Notes under the pieces: generated by a model | Databases searched by the model: none | Told to the model about the DNA's origin: nothing | The model's input: only the letters and a program-made list of their open reading frames with translations | Program-made: the position numbers and the translations under genes | Part shown: positions 25,848 through 34,695 of the stretch, one piece after another | Layout of the letters: the number at the start of each line of letters is the position of its first letter | How positions within the stretch are numbered: position 1 is the stretch's first letter | NCBI RefSeq assembly: GCF_040616545.1 | Contig: NZ_CP156688.1 | Location: forward strand, 248,001-312,000 | Direction: 5' to 3' | Length of the DNA: 64,000 nucleotides | From: Akkermansia muciniphila | GTDB taxonomy: Bacteria > Verrucomicrobiota > Verrucomicrobiia > Verrucomicrobiales > Akkermansiaceae

Positions 25848-27476
25848 ATGAAATGTATTCTACTGCAATCTCCAGGAGAAGTCCTGGAGGGTATTGAAGA
25901 AATGCTGGAATTGGGCTATGACGTCATACCCTATTCTACAAGTCAAGCTGTGCATGAATTAAAAGATACAAATTATGAATATAACGATTTCTTTGAATTT
26001 TTAGGATTTGATCCCCAAGCTTGCAATAAACCATGCATACGATCATTAAGAATATCTTTCGTTAAGATGCTTTTGGATCCAAAATTCAAAAATGACGACC
26101 TAATCATTTTTGGAGAAAGTGATGCAACTCCTGTTGTTTCGGCACATTTACTAAAAACTACTTTAGAAAAATATATTGCGGAATATCCAGATACCGATAT
26201 TTTTAGACTCTTTTATTCTCATAAAACAACACCATCGACGCCATTTAAAGAAATAAATTTTATTCCATTCCAAACAAAACAATGGAGTAGAAATTCTCCT
26301 TACGTATGGGGCACTCACGCAATGGTTATTCCTTCAAAAAGTCGCAAAAAAATTGCAAATATATTCCTGACTTATACATTACCAACCGACACTGCCTTAG
26401 AATTTGCTCATTCACGGGGAAAAATAAAAATTATGATTAGTAGTTTTGATTGTTTTTATCAAAAACCAAGAAAAAACCTACATTACTCTGAAAATTCATA
26501 TAGCTTTCGAAAACGAAAAATTGCTTTATGCCTCTCCTCCTACAAGAGAATCGGAGATTTGTTGCGTCAGATACATTCCTTCATGCATCAATCCTATACT
26601 TCTTTTCACTTATTTGTTGCCGTCAAGGGAATTAGTGAATACTTTTTTAAAAAAATACTTATACCTGAGTGTAAAACCTATCAGCAAGAAGGGAGGCTTA
26701 CTCTACGTCTATATCCAAATAAGAATCAATTATCTAATTTCATTGATACAGTCAGAAATATCGATATTTCTTCATACGATTTATTTGCAAAAATAGATGA
26801 TGATGATTTTTATGGCCCGTCTTATCTTGAAACAATAAATAACTTTCATACTATCATCCCACAAAATTGTGGAAGTTATTATTGTGGGCGCGCTTTAACG
26901 TGCCACTCATATAAAGGATTTCCATGCCTTGAAGAAGAAGAACTTGAAATGTTTGGAAGTTCTCTTGTCTTAACTAAAGAATGCATGGACATAATTATAA
27001 AATGCGAACTAAATCCTGATTTGATACAAGAAATTATAGATTTACCGGAAAATATTCATGATTTCGGATTTCGAGAAGACTCATTGTTTCATAGTATTAT
27101 GATGAAGAAAGGAAGTTATAATATCTATGATTTTGTAAAGAGACAAGATATTTCTCTTTATTTAATTATCCAAAAGGGAAATAATTCCGTTACACGAGGA
27201 GGATTTCTCGAACGCTGTTTTCGAGAGCAGAATACCAATATTCATACAATAGAAGATTTGGAAGAACATATTGTTGAAATAGAATGCTCCGAATCTCATT
27301 ACGTTATACGGATTTTCCAATCTCATGCATATCGACTTCATATACCTAATGAGGAGGCAGATGTTATTCTTTTCAACGATAAAAAACTCATCATTGACTG
27401 GGGAGAAAAGGGAAAAGAAGAATTTGAAAAAAATGCCATAGGCGTTTATGTTAAGACATCAATTAATATGCAATAA
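25848..27476 (+). CDS. Two-domain glycosyltransferase (N-terminal GT25-like, C-terminal GT2-like)
   Basis: About 542 residues in two parts. The N-terminal 215 residues show IIFGESDATPVVSAHLL and, later, YVWGTHAMVIPSKSRKKIA with PTDTALEF, an order resembling GT25-type enzymes (acidic metal-site motif, then Gly/Tyr-rich acceptor loop). The C-terminal 320 residues start KRKIALCLSSYKR and carry KIDDDDFYGPSYLETIN, a GT2-like GT-A domain. That second half is clearly paralogous to the whole next protein. The frame is open from 25830, overlapping the GT31-like stop, but the ATG at 25848 follows that stop directly and is preferred. Two sequential sugar additions by one chain is a reasonable inference. 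Confidence 0.68.
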   Translation: MKCILLQSPGEVLEGIEEMLELGYDVIPYSTSQAVHELKDTNYEYNDFFEFLGFDPQACNKPCIRSLRISFVKMLLDPKFKNDDLIIFGESDATPVVSAHLLKTTLEKYIAEYPDTDIFRLFYSHKTTPSTPFKEINFIPFQTKQWSRNSPYVWGTHAMVIPSKSRKKIANIFLTYTLPTDTALEFAHSRGKIKIMISSFDCFYQKPRKNLHYSENSYSFRKRKIALCLSSYKRIGDLLRQIHSFMHQSYTSFHLFVAVKGISEYFFKKILIPECKTYQQEGRLTLRLYPNKNQLSNFIDTVRNIDISSYDLFAKIDDDDFYGPSYLETINNFHTIIPQNCGSYYCGRALTCHSYKGFPCLEEEELEMFGSSLVLTKECMDIIIKCELNPDLIQEIIDLPENIHDFGFREDSLFHSIMMKKGSYNIYDFVKRQDISLYLIIQKGNNSVTRGGFLERCFREQNTNIHTIEDLEEHIVEIECSESHYVIRIFQSHAYRLHIPNEEADVILFNDKKLIIDWGEKGKEEFEKNAIGVYVKTSINMQ

Positions 27477-27515
27477 ATATATTCTCAGAATATTTTTTAT
27501 TATATTTAATTAAAT

Positions 27516-28496
27516 ATGGAGAAAGATTTAAAAATAGCCGCCTGCTTAAGTTCATATAAACGTCCAAGTGACTTAATACGGCAAATTTTTACAATACTCC
27601 ATCAATCCTACAGTGATGTACATTTATTTGTTGCAATTAAAGGATTAACAGAATATTGCGTAAAAACTCTGATTGAGCCTCATTTCAAGCAATTCATCAA
27701 TCAAAAAAAATTAACATTAGGAATATTTCCTAATAAGAACCAATTATCCAATTTTCTAGATACGATAAGAACTATAAAAAAAACGGATTATGATTTATTT
27801 TTAAAGATTGATGATGATGATTTCTATAGCCATGATTATATAAAAACCATTAATCAATTTCATCAACACCTTCCCAAAAACTTTTCAAGTTATTGTCTAG
27901 CAGGTGAAGGTACTGTTCTTTTTTCCCGCCAGAATTTTCCCTGTCTGATGGAATGCTCTAACGCATCTTTCGGCGCGGCTTTCTCGATGAGTCCGGCAGT
28001 GATTGAACAATTGTTTCGTTGCGAATCCGATCCCTCTTACATGAGCACCATGATAAAACGCTGCACAATAGAGAGGGGCTGCTCAGAAATAGGATTTGGA
28101 GAAGATCATCTCATGTTTCTTATCATGCAGGACATTGGATGTCGGAATATCTATAAATTTTTAAAAGAAAACAATATAAGAAATCATATTATATGCCAAA
28201 AATCGAACATCTCTGTAACACGAGGGCAATTTCTTGAACAGCATTTTAGAAGTAAGAATCATTCTGTCTGTACCGATATAGACAAAAATGAATATCTCTT
28301 GGAAATTCATCATCCTTACTGGGATGACACAATGAGGATTTTTTCAGGGAAAGCTTATTTACTTGGAAATGGACAAGAAGGAGATATTTTACACTTCACT
28401 GAAAATGCAATTCAAATAAAATGGGCTTCTCAAGAAATTCAATTTTTTGTTAAGGATGACGATGGAACATACTGTTTCAAATGTGTAGATCCCTAA
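27516..28496 (+). CDS. GT2-like glycosyltransferase, paralogue of preceding C-terminal domain
   Basis: A 326-residue GT-A enzyme. It begins LKIAACLSSYKRPSDLIRQI, has FPNKNQLSNFLDTIRT and the metal-binding LKIDDDDFYSHDYIKTIN, and ends with a small beta-rich domain (RIFSGKAYLLGNGQEGDI). The first 250 residues and the C-terminal beta domain line up with the second half of the preceding gene product, so the two arose by duplication. Possible activity is addition of a hexose or HexNAc. It is the last gene of the AT-rich island. Confidence 0.75.
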   Translation: MEKDLKIAACLSSYKRPSDLIRQIFTILHQSYSDVHLFVAIKGLTEYCVKTLIEPHFKQFINQKKLTLGIFPNKNQLSNFLDTIRTIKKTDYDLFLKIDDDDFYSHDYIKTINQFHQHLPKNFSSYCLAGEGTVLFSRQNFPCLMECSNASFGAAFSMSPAVIEQLFRCESDPSYMSTMIKRCTIERGCSEIGFGEDHLMFLIMQDIGCRNIYKFLKENNIRNHIICQKSNISVTRGQFLEQHFRSKNHSVCTDIDKNEYLLEIHHPYWDDTMRIFSGKAYLLGNGQEGDILHFTENAIQIKWASQEIQFFVKDDDGTYCFKCVDP

Positions 28497-28684
28497 TTTT
28501 TCGCCGGAATCTCTTCTATGATAGAAAATTCACTCTACCTTTCCCATCACCATAAAATTCATGTCTCTCGCTGAATTTTATAGAATTTGTTCTATGCGGC
28601 ATAGATATGTTTTTATTGTAGCATTGTTCCTTTTCTGAGATCATTTTTGTCAACCCAAGCACCTGAATGTGCCATACCGGGGTA

Positions 28685-28713
28685 TTGACCTCTGTCAAGA
28701 CGGATGCTAACTT
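28685..28713 (+). promoter_or_regulatory. ileS: Putative ileS promoter
   Basis: TTGACC (28685-28690), a 17-base spacer and TAACTT (28708-28713) precede the ATG at 28723 by only nine bases, so the mRNA would be nearly leaderless. The upstream ATACCGGGGTAT palindrome overlaps the -35 side. No T-box-like leader is seen. Confidence 0.4.
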
Positions 28714-28722
28714 TTCACGCGC

Positions 28723-31452
28723 ATGAGTGCGCCCGAAAAGAATTATAAAGACACCATCCTGTTGCCGGAGACCGGCTTCCCCATGAAGGGGGATTTGACA
28801 AAAAACGAACCCGTACGCCTGAAAAAGTGGGAAGACACTGGACTGTACGAACGAATTTTGTCCCGCAGGATGGAACAGGGCGCACCCCGGTTCCTGCTTC
28901 ATGACGGCCCCCCCTTCGCCAACGGCGACGTGCACATGGGCACGGCCCTGAACAAGATTCTCAAGGACCTGGTCCTGAAATCCAAGACCATGGCCGGCTA
29001 TGCCGCGCCCTACGTTCCCGGCTGGGACTGCCACGGCCTCCCCATTGAGTTCAAGGTGGTGCAGAAGGCCCGTGACCTGGATGCGGCTGAAATCCGCCGC
29101 CGCTGCGCGGAATTCGCCAGGGGCTTTATTGACATTCAACGGACTTCCTTCCGCCGCCTGGGCGTTTTCGGTGACTGGGAGCATCCCTACCTGACCATGA
29201 AGCCGGCGTATGAGGCCAACATCCTGCGCGTGTTTGCCAAGCTGGTGGAAGACGGCGCGGTTTACCAGAGCCGCAAGCCCGTGCAGTGGTCCTATGGGGC
29301 CTACACGGCGCTGGCGGAAGCGGAGATTGATTACAAGGAGAAGGTGAGCCCCTCCGTGTTCGTGCGGTTCCCGCTACTTGACAACCCGCTTGGCCTGGAG
29401 GCCTCCATGGTGATCTGGACCACCACACCGTGGACCTTGCCCGCCAACGTGGGGATTGCCCTGCATCCCCGCTTCACGTACGTGGCCGGCAAGTTCATGA
29501 AGGACGGCCAGACGGAAACCCTCATCATCCTGAAAGACCTGCTGGACGCCTTCGCCCAGAAGACGGGCTGGGCCCTGGCGGAAACCATCCGCGAGTTCAA
29601 GGGCGCCGAACTGGAGAACTGCGAAGCGCAGCACCCCTTCCTTTCCCGCACGTCAAAAATCATCCTGGCGGACTTCGTGACCACGGACACCGGCACGGGG
29701 GCCGTCCACATCGCGCCCGGCCACGGCTCTGACGACTATAACGTGGGCCGCCAGTACGGCCTGCCCGTCCTCTCCCCCGTGGATGACGACGGCAAGTACA
29801 CGGAAGAAGTAGGCGTTCCGGCCCTCGTGGGCAAGCACGTGTTTGACGCCAACAAGGACGTCATCGCCATGCTGGAGAAGGATAACAACCTCTTCGGCGT
29901 AGAGGAATACCGCCACCAGTATCCCCACTGCTGGCGTTCCAAGACGCCCATCATTTTCCGCGCCGTGGAACAGTTCTTCATTTCCATGGACAAACTGCGT
30001 CCGCAGGCCCTGGAAGAAATCGACAAGGTGCAGTGGCTGCCTGCCTGGGGCCGCAACCGCATTTACGGCACCGTGGAGGCGCGCCCGGACTGGTGCATCT
30101 CCCGCCAGCGCACCTGGGGCGTACCCCTGCCCGTCTTCTTTGACGAAAACGGGAAGGCCGTCCTGGACGCCGCCGTGGTCCGCAAGATCGCGGACATGGT
30201 GGAGGCCCACGGCTCCAATATCTGGTTTGAACTTTCCGACGAAGACCTGTGCGAACGCCTCGGTCTGCCGAAGGGCTGGAAGAAGGGGAAGGATACGCTG
30301 GACGTCTGGATTGATTCCGGCTGCTCCCACATGGCCGTCATGGATTCCCGCCCCGGACTGGACGCCCCGGCGGACCTGTACCTGGAAGCCACGGACCAGC
30401 ACCGCGGCTGGTTCCAGAGCTCCCTGATGCTTTCCGTCGCCTGGCGCGGCAAGGCCCCGTACAAGGCCGTGATGACCCACGGCTTCGTGGTGGACAAGGA
30501 CACCGGGAAGAAGACCTCCAAGTCAGACGCCAAGAGCGGCAAGCCCATTGACGCGGCTTATTATTACGACAAGTACGGCGCGGACATCGTGCGCCTGTGG
30601 GCCGCCTCCGTGGACTGGCAAAATGAAGTCCCCTTCGGGGAAGACCTCTTCAAGCAGGTCACGGAGCCCTACCGCCGCCTGCGCAATACCCTGCGCATCC
30701 TGCTGGGCAACATCAGCGGGTTTGACTTCGCCACGCAGGCCGTCGCCCCGGAACACATGCCCATCCTGGACCGCTGGATTCTGGAACGCCTGAACGCCGT
30801 CATCAAGGAAACGCTGAAGGCCTATGAAGCTTATGATTTCCGCAAGGCGTTCAGCGTCATCAACCAGTTCTGCTCCAGCGACCTTTCCGCCCTGTACGTG
30901 GATACCACCAAGGACCGCCTGTACTGCGACGACGTCACTTCCGTGCGCCGCCGCGCCACGCAGACGGCCATGACGATCATTTTCAAGGCCCTGTGCCGCC
31001 TGCTGGCCCCCATCCTGGCCTTCACGGCGGATGAAGCCTGGGAATACGCCGGGTATGAAGGCAGCGTGCACGAGCAGGACTTCCCCGCCCCGATGCCGGA
31101 GTACGACACGCAGGAGGCTTCCTCCGCCATCTCCCGCCTTCAGGAAATCAAGTCCGTCATCCAGGTGGCCATTGAAGAACAGGTGAAGGCCAAGGCCTTC
31201 TCCAAGAACAACGAGGCTTCCATCTCCCTCACCGTCCCGGCAAACGAAAGCGAGGACGTGGTGGCGCTGCTGGAAGACCGGGCCTTTGCCACGGAGTTCT
31301 TCATCATTGCGGACCTGGACTTGAAGAGCGGTCCGGAACTGGCGGCCGCCGCCGCCAAAACGGAACACGCCATGTGCCCGCGCTGCCGCCGGTATGAACC
31401 CGTGGAAGACGGCTGCGAGGTGTGCGAACGCTGCGCGGAAGTCCTCTCCTGA
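28723..31452 (+). CDS. ileS: Isoleucyl-tRNA synthetase
   Basis: Charges tRNA-Ile in the cytosol. 909 residues, class I. The HIGH-type motif is in HDGPPFANGDVHMG, the editing domain (CP1) starts near TTTPWTLPANVG, the KMSKS-type motif is KTSKS in GKKTSKSDAKSG, and a C-terminal zinc cluster reads CPRCRR...CEVCERC. Length and motifs are those of bacterial IleS. It starts just after the foreign island and leads a co-directional run with lspA (gap 30 bases), a common pairing in bacteria. Confidence 0.97.
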   Translation: MSAPEKNYKDTILLPETGFPMKGDLTKNEPVRLKKWEDTGLYERILSRRMEQGAPRFLLHDGPPFANGDVHMGTALNKILKDLVLKSKTMAGYAAPYVPGWDCHGLPIEFKVVQKARDLDAAEIRRRCAEFARGFIDIQRTSFRRLGVFGDWEHPYLTMKPAYEANILRVFAKLVEDGAVYQSRKPVQWSYGAYTALAEAEIDYKEKVSPSVFVRFPLLDNPLGLEASMVIWTTTPWTLPANVGIALHPRFTYVAGKFMKDGQTETLIILKDLLDAFAQKTGWALAETIREFKGAELENCEAQHPFLSRTSKIILADFVTTDTGTGAVHIAPGHGSDDYNVGRQYGLPVLSPVDDDGKYTEEVGVPALVGKHVFDANKDVIAMLEKDNNLFGVEEYRHQYPHCWRSKTPIIFRAVEQFFISMDKLRPQALEEIDKVQWLPAWGRNRIYGTVEARPDWCISRQRTWGVPLPVFFDENGKAVLDAAVVRKIADMVEAHGSNIWFELSDEDLCERLGLPKGWKKGKDTLDVWIDSGCSHMAVMDSRPGLDAPADLYLEATDQHRGWFQSSLMLSVAWRGKAPYKAVMTHGFVVDKDTGKKTSKSDAKSGKPIDAAYYYDKYGADIVRLWAASVDWQNEVPFGEDLFKQVTEPYRRLRNTLRILLGNISGFDFATQAVAPEHMPILDRWILERLNAVIKETLKAYEAYDFRKAFSVINQFCSSDLSALYVDTTKDRLYCDDVTSVRRRATQTAMTIIFKALCRLLAPILAFTADEAWEYAGYEGSVHEQDFPAPMPEYDTQEASSAISRLQEIKSVIQVAIEEQVKAKAFSKNNEASISLTVPANESEDVVALLEDRAFATEFFIIADLDLKSGPELAAAAAKTEHAMCPRCRRYEPVEDGCEVCERCAEVLS

Positions 31453-31482
31453 GAACGGCAACCTCCCATCCCCCGACCTTTT

Positions 31483-32256
31483 ATGGACTCCCAGACGGAA
31501 AAGGAAACCGCACCCCGTAAGAAAACGCTTCCCGGCTGGCTCTGGTGGAGCCTGCTGGGGCTGGGGCTTTATGCCCTGGACCAGGCCAGCAAGCTGTGGA
31601 TCATCCATCGCTTCCCGCTGAATTACCTGAACGAGAAAGCCCAGAAGTACGCGTACCTGCCTGATTTCCCGGGCTTCCACCATGTCAACGCGGACGGAAC
31701 GCTTGACTTCGCCACGAACGCGCGCGTTCCGGCGGCGGACCTGGCGCAGTTCCCGGACCTGAACCCGCATACGGTGGACGCCCTGAACAAGCTGAGGGAG
31801 CTGGAGCCCATCTCCTTCCTGGACGGAACGGTGAACATCACCCGCGTGCACAACACGGGCGTGGCCTTCGGCATGGGGAACGGAACGGTGTGGTCCAGCT
31901 ACCTGTTCCTGGCCATCCCCGTGCTCGCCATCGTGGCCCTCATCGTGCTTTACCGGAAAAACTTCTTCCACACGGTATGGCTCAAGCTGTCTTACGTGCT
32001 GCTGCTGGCGGGCGTGGCGGGCAACCTGACGGACCGCCTCATCCAGGGCTTCCTGATTCCCTACGAACAGACGCACAGCTTTTTCACGAAGCTCATGAAC
32101 GGCTACGTGGTGGACTTTATTGACGTGACCATCCCCGTCTTCAATTACCGCTGGCCCGCCTTCAACGTGGCGGACTCCTGCATCTTCGTGGCGGCGATCA
32201 TCTTCTTCATCGCCAGCATCTTCTCCGCCAGGAAGAAAGAGGAAAAACCATCCTGA
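31483..32256 (+). CDS. lspA: Signal peptidase II with enlarged first periplasmic loop
   Basis: Cleaves prolipoprotein signal peptides in the inner membrane. Catalytic Asp residues lie in NLTDRL and FNVADSCIFV, and HNTGVAFGMG is the family motif after the first loop. The four membrane segments are visible. It has 257 residues against about 160-170 usually. The extra length is a hydrophilic stretch of about 55 residues between segment 1 and the HNTGVAFG motif (including FPGFHHVNADGTLDFATNAR), plus a longer loop before FIDV. It follows ileS and precedes a DUF1573 gene by 7 bases. Confidence 0.92.
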   Translation: MDSQTEKETAPRKKTLPGWLWWSLLGLGLYALDQASKLWIIHRFPLNYLNEKAQKYAYLPDFPGFHHVNADGTLDFATNARVPAADLAQFPDLNPHTVDALNKLRELEPISFLDGTVNITRVHNTGVAFGMGNGTVWSSYLFLAIPVLAIVALIVLYRKNFFHTVWLKLSYVLLLAGVAGNLTDRLIQGFLIPYEQTHSFFTKLMNGYVVDFIDVTIPVFNYRWPAFNVADSCIFVAAIIFFIASIFSARKKEEKPS

Positions 32257-32263
32257 AACGACC

Positions 32264-32926
32264 ATGACCATACGGACCGCCATTCTGTCAGGGCTGCTGT
32301 TGTGCGGGGGCACCGCCTCCGGCAAGGATGAACTGTCCTTCAAGGAAACGGTGGTTCCGGTGAAAGTGGCTCCGGACCAGGACAGCATTACGGCCTCCTT
32401 CCCCTTCACCAACACCTCCGGCGCACCCGTCACCATCAGCAAGATCCACGTCTCCTGCGACTGCACGACCGCCGGGGCGAAGGACAACAAGCTGACGTAC
32501 GCTCCGGGGGAGTCAGGCGTCATCAGCGCCGTGATGAAGACCGGCAATTTTTCCGGCACGGTGGACAAGGACATGACCGTCCACGCCAACGGCTCCGCGT
32601 ACAAGCTGGTGATACGGGCGCAAATCCCGGACATCATCCGCATGGAGCCCCGCAAGCTGGAATGGACCAGGGGGGAGGCCCCCGCCCCCAAGACCATCAG
32701 GATCACCATTTCCAAGGAACTGCCCGTCAACCTGACCACGGTGGACCTGACCGGGGACGCCTTCAATTATGAGCCCGTCACCGTCAAAAAAGGCCGGGAA
32801 TACAAGATCATCGTCACCCCCAAGTCCACGGACAAGCCCGCCTTCAACACCATCTGGGTGCGCACGGATTCCACCGTGCCGCGCTACAAGCGCCAGATGG
32901 GGTTCCTGACCATCAAGGAAGACTGA
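32264..32926 (+). CDS. DUF1573-family exported protein
   Basis: A 220-residue secreted protein: signal peptide at about 1-20, then a DUF1573 beta-sandwich with the hallmark Cys pair in ISKIHVSCDCTTAGAKDNKL and TYAPGESGVISAVM. A second immunoglobulin-like half follows. DUF1573 domains are abundant in gut Bacteroidota and Verrucomicrobiota; function unknown. It is packed between lspA and a rhodanese gene in the ileS run. Confidence 0.85.
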   Translation: MTIRTAILSGLLLCGGTASGKDELSFKETVVPVKVAPDQDSITASFPFTNTSGAPVTISKIHVSCDCTTAGAKDNKLTYAPGESGVISAVMKTGNFSGTVDKDMTVHANGSAYKLVIRAQIPDIIRMEPRKLEWTRGEAPAPKTIRITISKELPVNLTTVDLTGDAFNYEPVTVKKGREYKIIVTPKSTDKPAFNTIWVRTDSTVPRYKRQMGFLTIKED

Positions 32927-32945
32927 CCGCCCGCCCCATTCCGCC

Positions 32946-33428
32946 ATGAGAGACGCCCTTTCCACCGCCCTGAAGCTCCTGCTGGCCGTATTCCTGCTGG
33001 CGGTGGGCATTGCCGCGCTGGACCTGCGCGTCTTCCAGCCGTTCCGCACGCCGCCCTGCAACCCGGAGACGCTGGAGGAAGGGCACGTGTGCCTGTCCCA
33101 GGTGATGAAGGAATGGCCGGGAAAGGTCATCTGGATAGACGCCAGAAAGCAGGACGACTTTGAACGCCACACCGTCACGCAGGCCCCCGTCTACCCCGTG
33201 CGCCCGGCGGACGCCAATTACCAGGAGCTTCTGGCGAACGCCATGGAAGCCCTGATGACGGCGGAAGACCGGGGCTACTGCATCGTCATCTTTTGCAGCA
33301 GGGACTGCACCTCCAGCGCAGCCGTAGCCAATGAACTGAAAAAGCCGGAATACGGCATCCGCGCGCCCATCTTCATCCTGGAAGGCGGATGGGACGAACT
33401 GCGCAAAGAACCCTCACTTGTACCATAA
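32946..33428 (+). CDS. Membrane-anchored rhodanese-like protein
   Basis: A 160-residue protein with an N-terminal membrane segment (LLLAVFLLAVGIAALDLRVF) and a rhodanese-fold domain facing the periplasm (VIWIDARKQDDFERHTVTQA). The expected active-site loop is FCSRDCTSSAAVA, with the first Cys in the persulfide-forming position and a second Cys four residues later. It ends 3 bases before sufS, so it may act on sulfur or redox chemistry linked to cysteine desulfuration, although the compartments differ. Confidence 0.8.
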   Translation: MRDALSTALKLLLAVFLLAVGIAALDLRVFQPFRTPPCNPETLEEGHVCLSQVMKEWPGKVIWIDARKQDDFERHTVTQAPVYPVRPADANYQELLANAMEALMTAEDRGYCIVIFCSRDCTSSAAVANELKKPEYGIRAPIFILEGGWDELRKEPSLVP

Positions 33429-33431
33429 GCC

Positions 33432-34658
33432 ATGCTTGACACAGCAATCATCCGCCCGCAGTTTCCCATCCTGGAGACCAGCGTGCACGGCAAACCGCTC
33501 ATTTACCTGGACAACGCGGCCACCACGCAGAAGCCCCTGGCCGTCCTGGACGCCACCCGGAATTATTACGAGACCCGGAACGCCAACGTGCACCGCGGCT
33601 CCCACTACCTGAGCCAGCTGGCTACGGAAGCGCATGAAGAATCACGGGAAACGGCGGCACGGTTCATCAACGCGCCGGAAACGGCGGAAGTCCTGTTCAC
33701 CTCCGGGTGCACCATGGGTATCAATCTGGCGGCGGACACCATCGCCAAATCCGGCATGATCCGGCCGGGGGACGAGGTCATCCTGACCGCCTCCGAGCAC
33801 CACTCCAACATCGTTCCCTGGCAGATGCTCTGCGAACGCACGGGAGCCGTCCTCAAGGTCGTTCCCCTGACGCCGGGCCAGACGCTGGACATGGAGGCTT
33901 ATAAAAAACTGCTTTCCCCCCGCACGCGCATCGTGGCCGTGGGGCACGTTTCCAATACGCTGGGCACCGTCAATCCCGTGCGGGAGATCACCGCGCTGGC
34001 CAAAGAGAACAGGCCTGACACCATCGTGCTGATTGACGGCGCGCAGGCCGTCTCCCACATGAAGGTGGACGTGCAGGAGCTGGGCTGTGACCTGTACGCG
34101 TTCTCCGGGCACAAGCTGTACGCCCCCACAGGCACCGGCGTTCTGTGGGGAAAAAGGGAGCTGCTGGAAAAACTGCCGCCGTGGATGGGCGGCGGAGAGA
34201 TGATCAAGGAGGTCACCTTTGACAAAACCGTTTACAACGACATTCCCTTCAAGTATGAGGCGGGAACGCCCAACGTCGGGGGGGCCGTTGGGCTGGCCGC
34301 CGCCATCCGCTACGTCTCCGGGCTGGGGCTGGACAACATCGCCGCCCATGAACAGAAGCTGACGGACATGGCCGTGGAAGGCCTCAAGGCCATGCCGGGC
34401 CTGACCGTGCTGGCTCCGGACGTGCCGCACAGCTCCGTGGTCTCTGTCCTGGCGGACGGCATCCACCACTATGACCTGGGCACCCTGCTGGACCAGATGG
34501 GCATTGCCGTGCGCACCGGGCACCACTGTTGCCAGCCGCTCATGTGCGCCCTGGGCACCACCGGGACCACCCGCGCCTCCTTCGCCCTGTACAACACGGA
34601 GGAGGAAGTGCAGGCCTTCCTCAAGTCCATGAGCAGGTCTCTGGAAATGCTCTCCTGA
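33432..34658 (+). CDS. sufS: Cysteine desulfurase, class II
   Basis: PLP enzyme that takes sulfur from cysteine for Fe-S cluster assembly. 408 residues. The start (YLDNAATTQKP) is typical. The PLP-binding Lys228 is in FSGHKLYAPTGTG and the persulfide-forming Cys366 in RTGHHCCQPLM; the adjacent second Cys is unusual but not unknown. GGEMI and ALYNTEEEV are further SufS motifs. No other suf gene lies next to it here, so SufBCD/SufE must be elsewhere. Confidence 0.95.
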   Translation: MLDTAIIRPQFPILETSVHGKPLIYLDNAATTQKPLAVLDATRNYYETRNANVHRGSHYLSQLATEAHEESRETAARFINAPETAEVLFTSGCTMGINLAADTIAKSGMIRPGDEVILTASEHHSNIVPWQMLCERTGAVLKVVPLTPGQTLDMEAYKKLLSPRTRIVAVGHVSNTLGTVNPVREITALAKENRPDTIVLIDGAQAVSHMKVDVQELGCDLYAFSGHKLYAPTGTGVLWGKRELLEKLPPWMGGGEMIKEVTFDKTVYNDIPFKYEAGTPNVGGAVGLAAAIRYVSGLGLDNIAAHEQKLTDMAVEGLKAMPGLTVLAPDVPHSSVVSVLADGIHHYDLGTLLDQMGIAVRTGHHCCQPLMCALGTTGTTRASFALYNTEEEVQAFLKSMSRSLEMLS

Positions 34659-34695
34659 CCCCCGCGCCCGCAACGGCCCTCCCCCCTCTCCTACC

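Larger units (their letters stand above)
21213..28500. mobile_element. AT-rich glycan-synthesis island (horizontally acquired)
   Basis: About 7.3 kb much richer in A/T than both flanks. It contains a leftward pyruvyltransferase gene, a two-gene effector-like unit and four glycosyltransferase genes. Both edges are sharp: just after the esterase gene and just before ileS. No integrase, transposase or tRNA boundary is seen, so the route of entry is unknown. The content suggests a strain-variable capsule or surface-glycan locus. Confidence 0.7.

Noticed and set aside
28497-28722. T-box or other riboswitch in the ileS leader
   Set aside because: No T-box motif or antiterminator pair is visible, and the predicted promoter lies right next to the start codon.
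30523-32766. Minus-strand open frame of 747 codons opposite ileS, lspA and DUF1573 genes
   Set aside because: It spans three well-supported genes on the other strand and shows no domain or start-site support.
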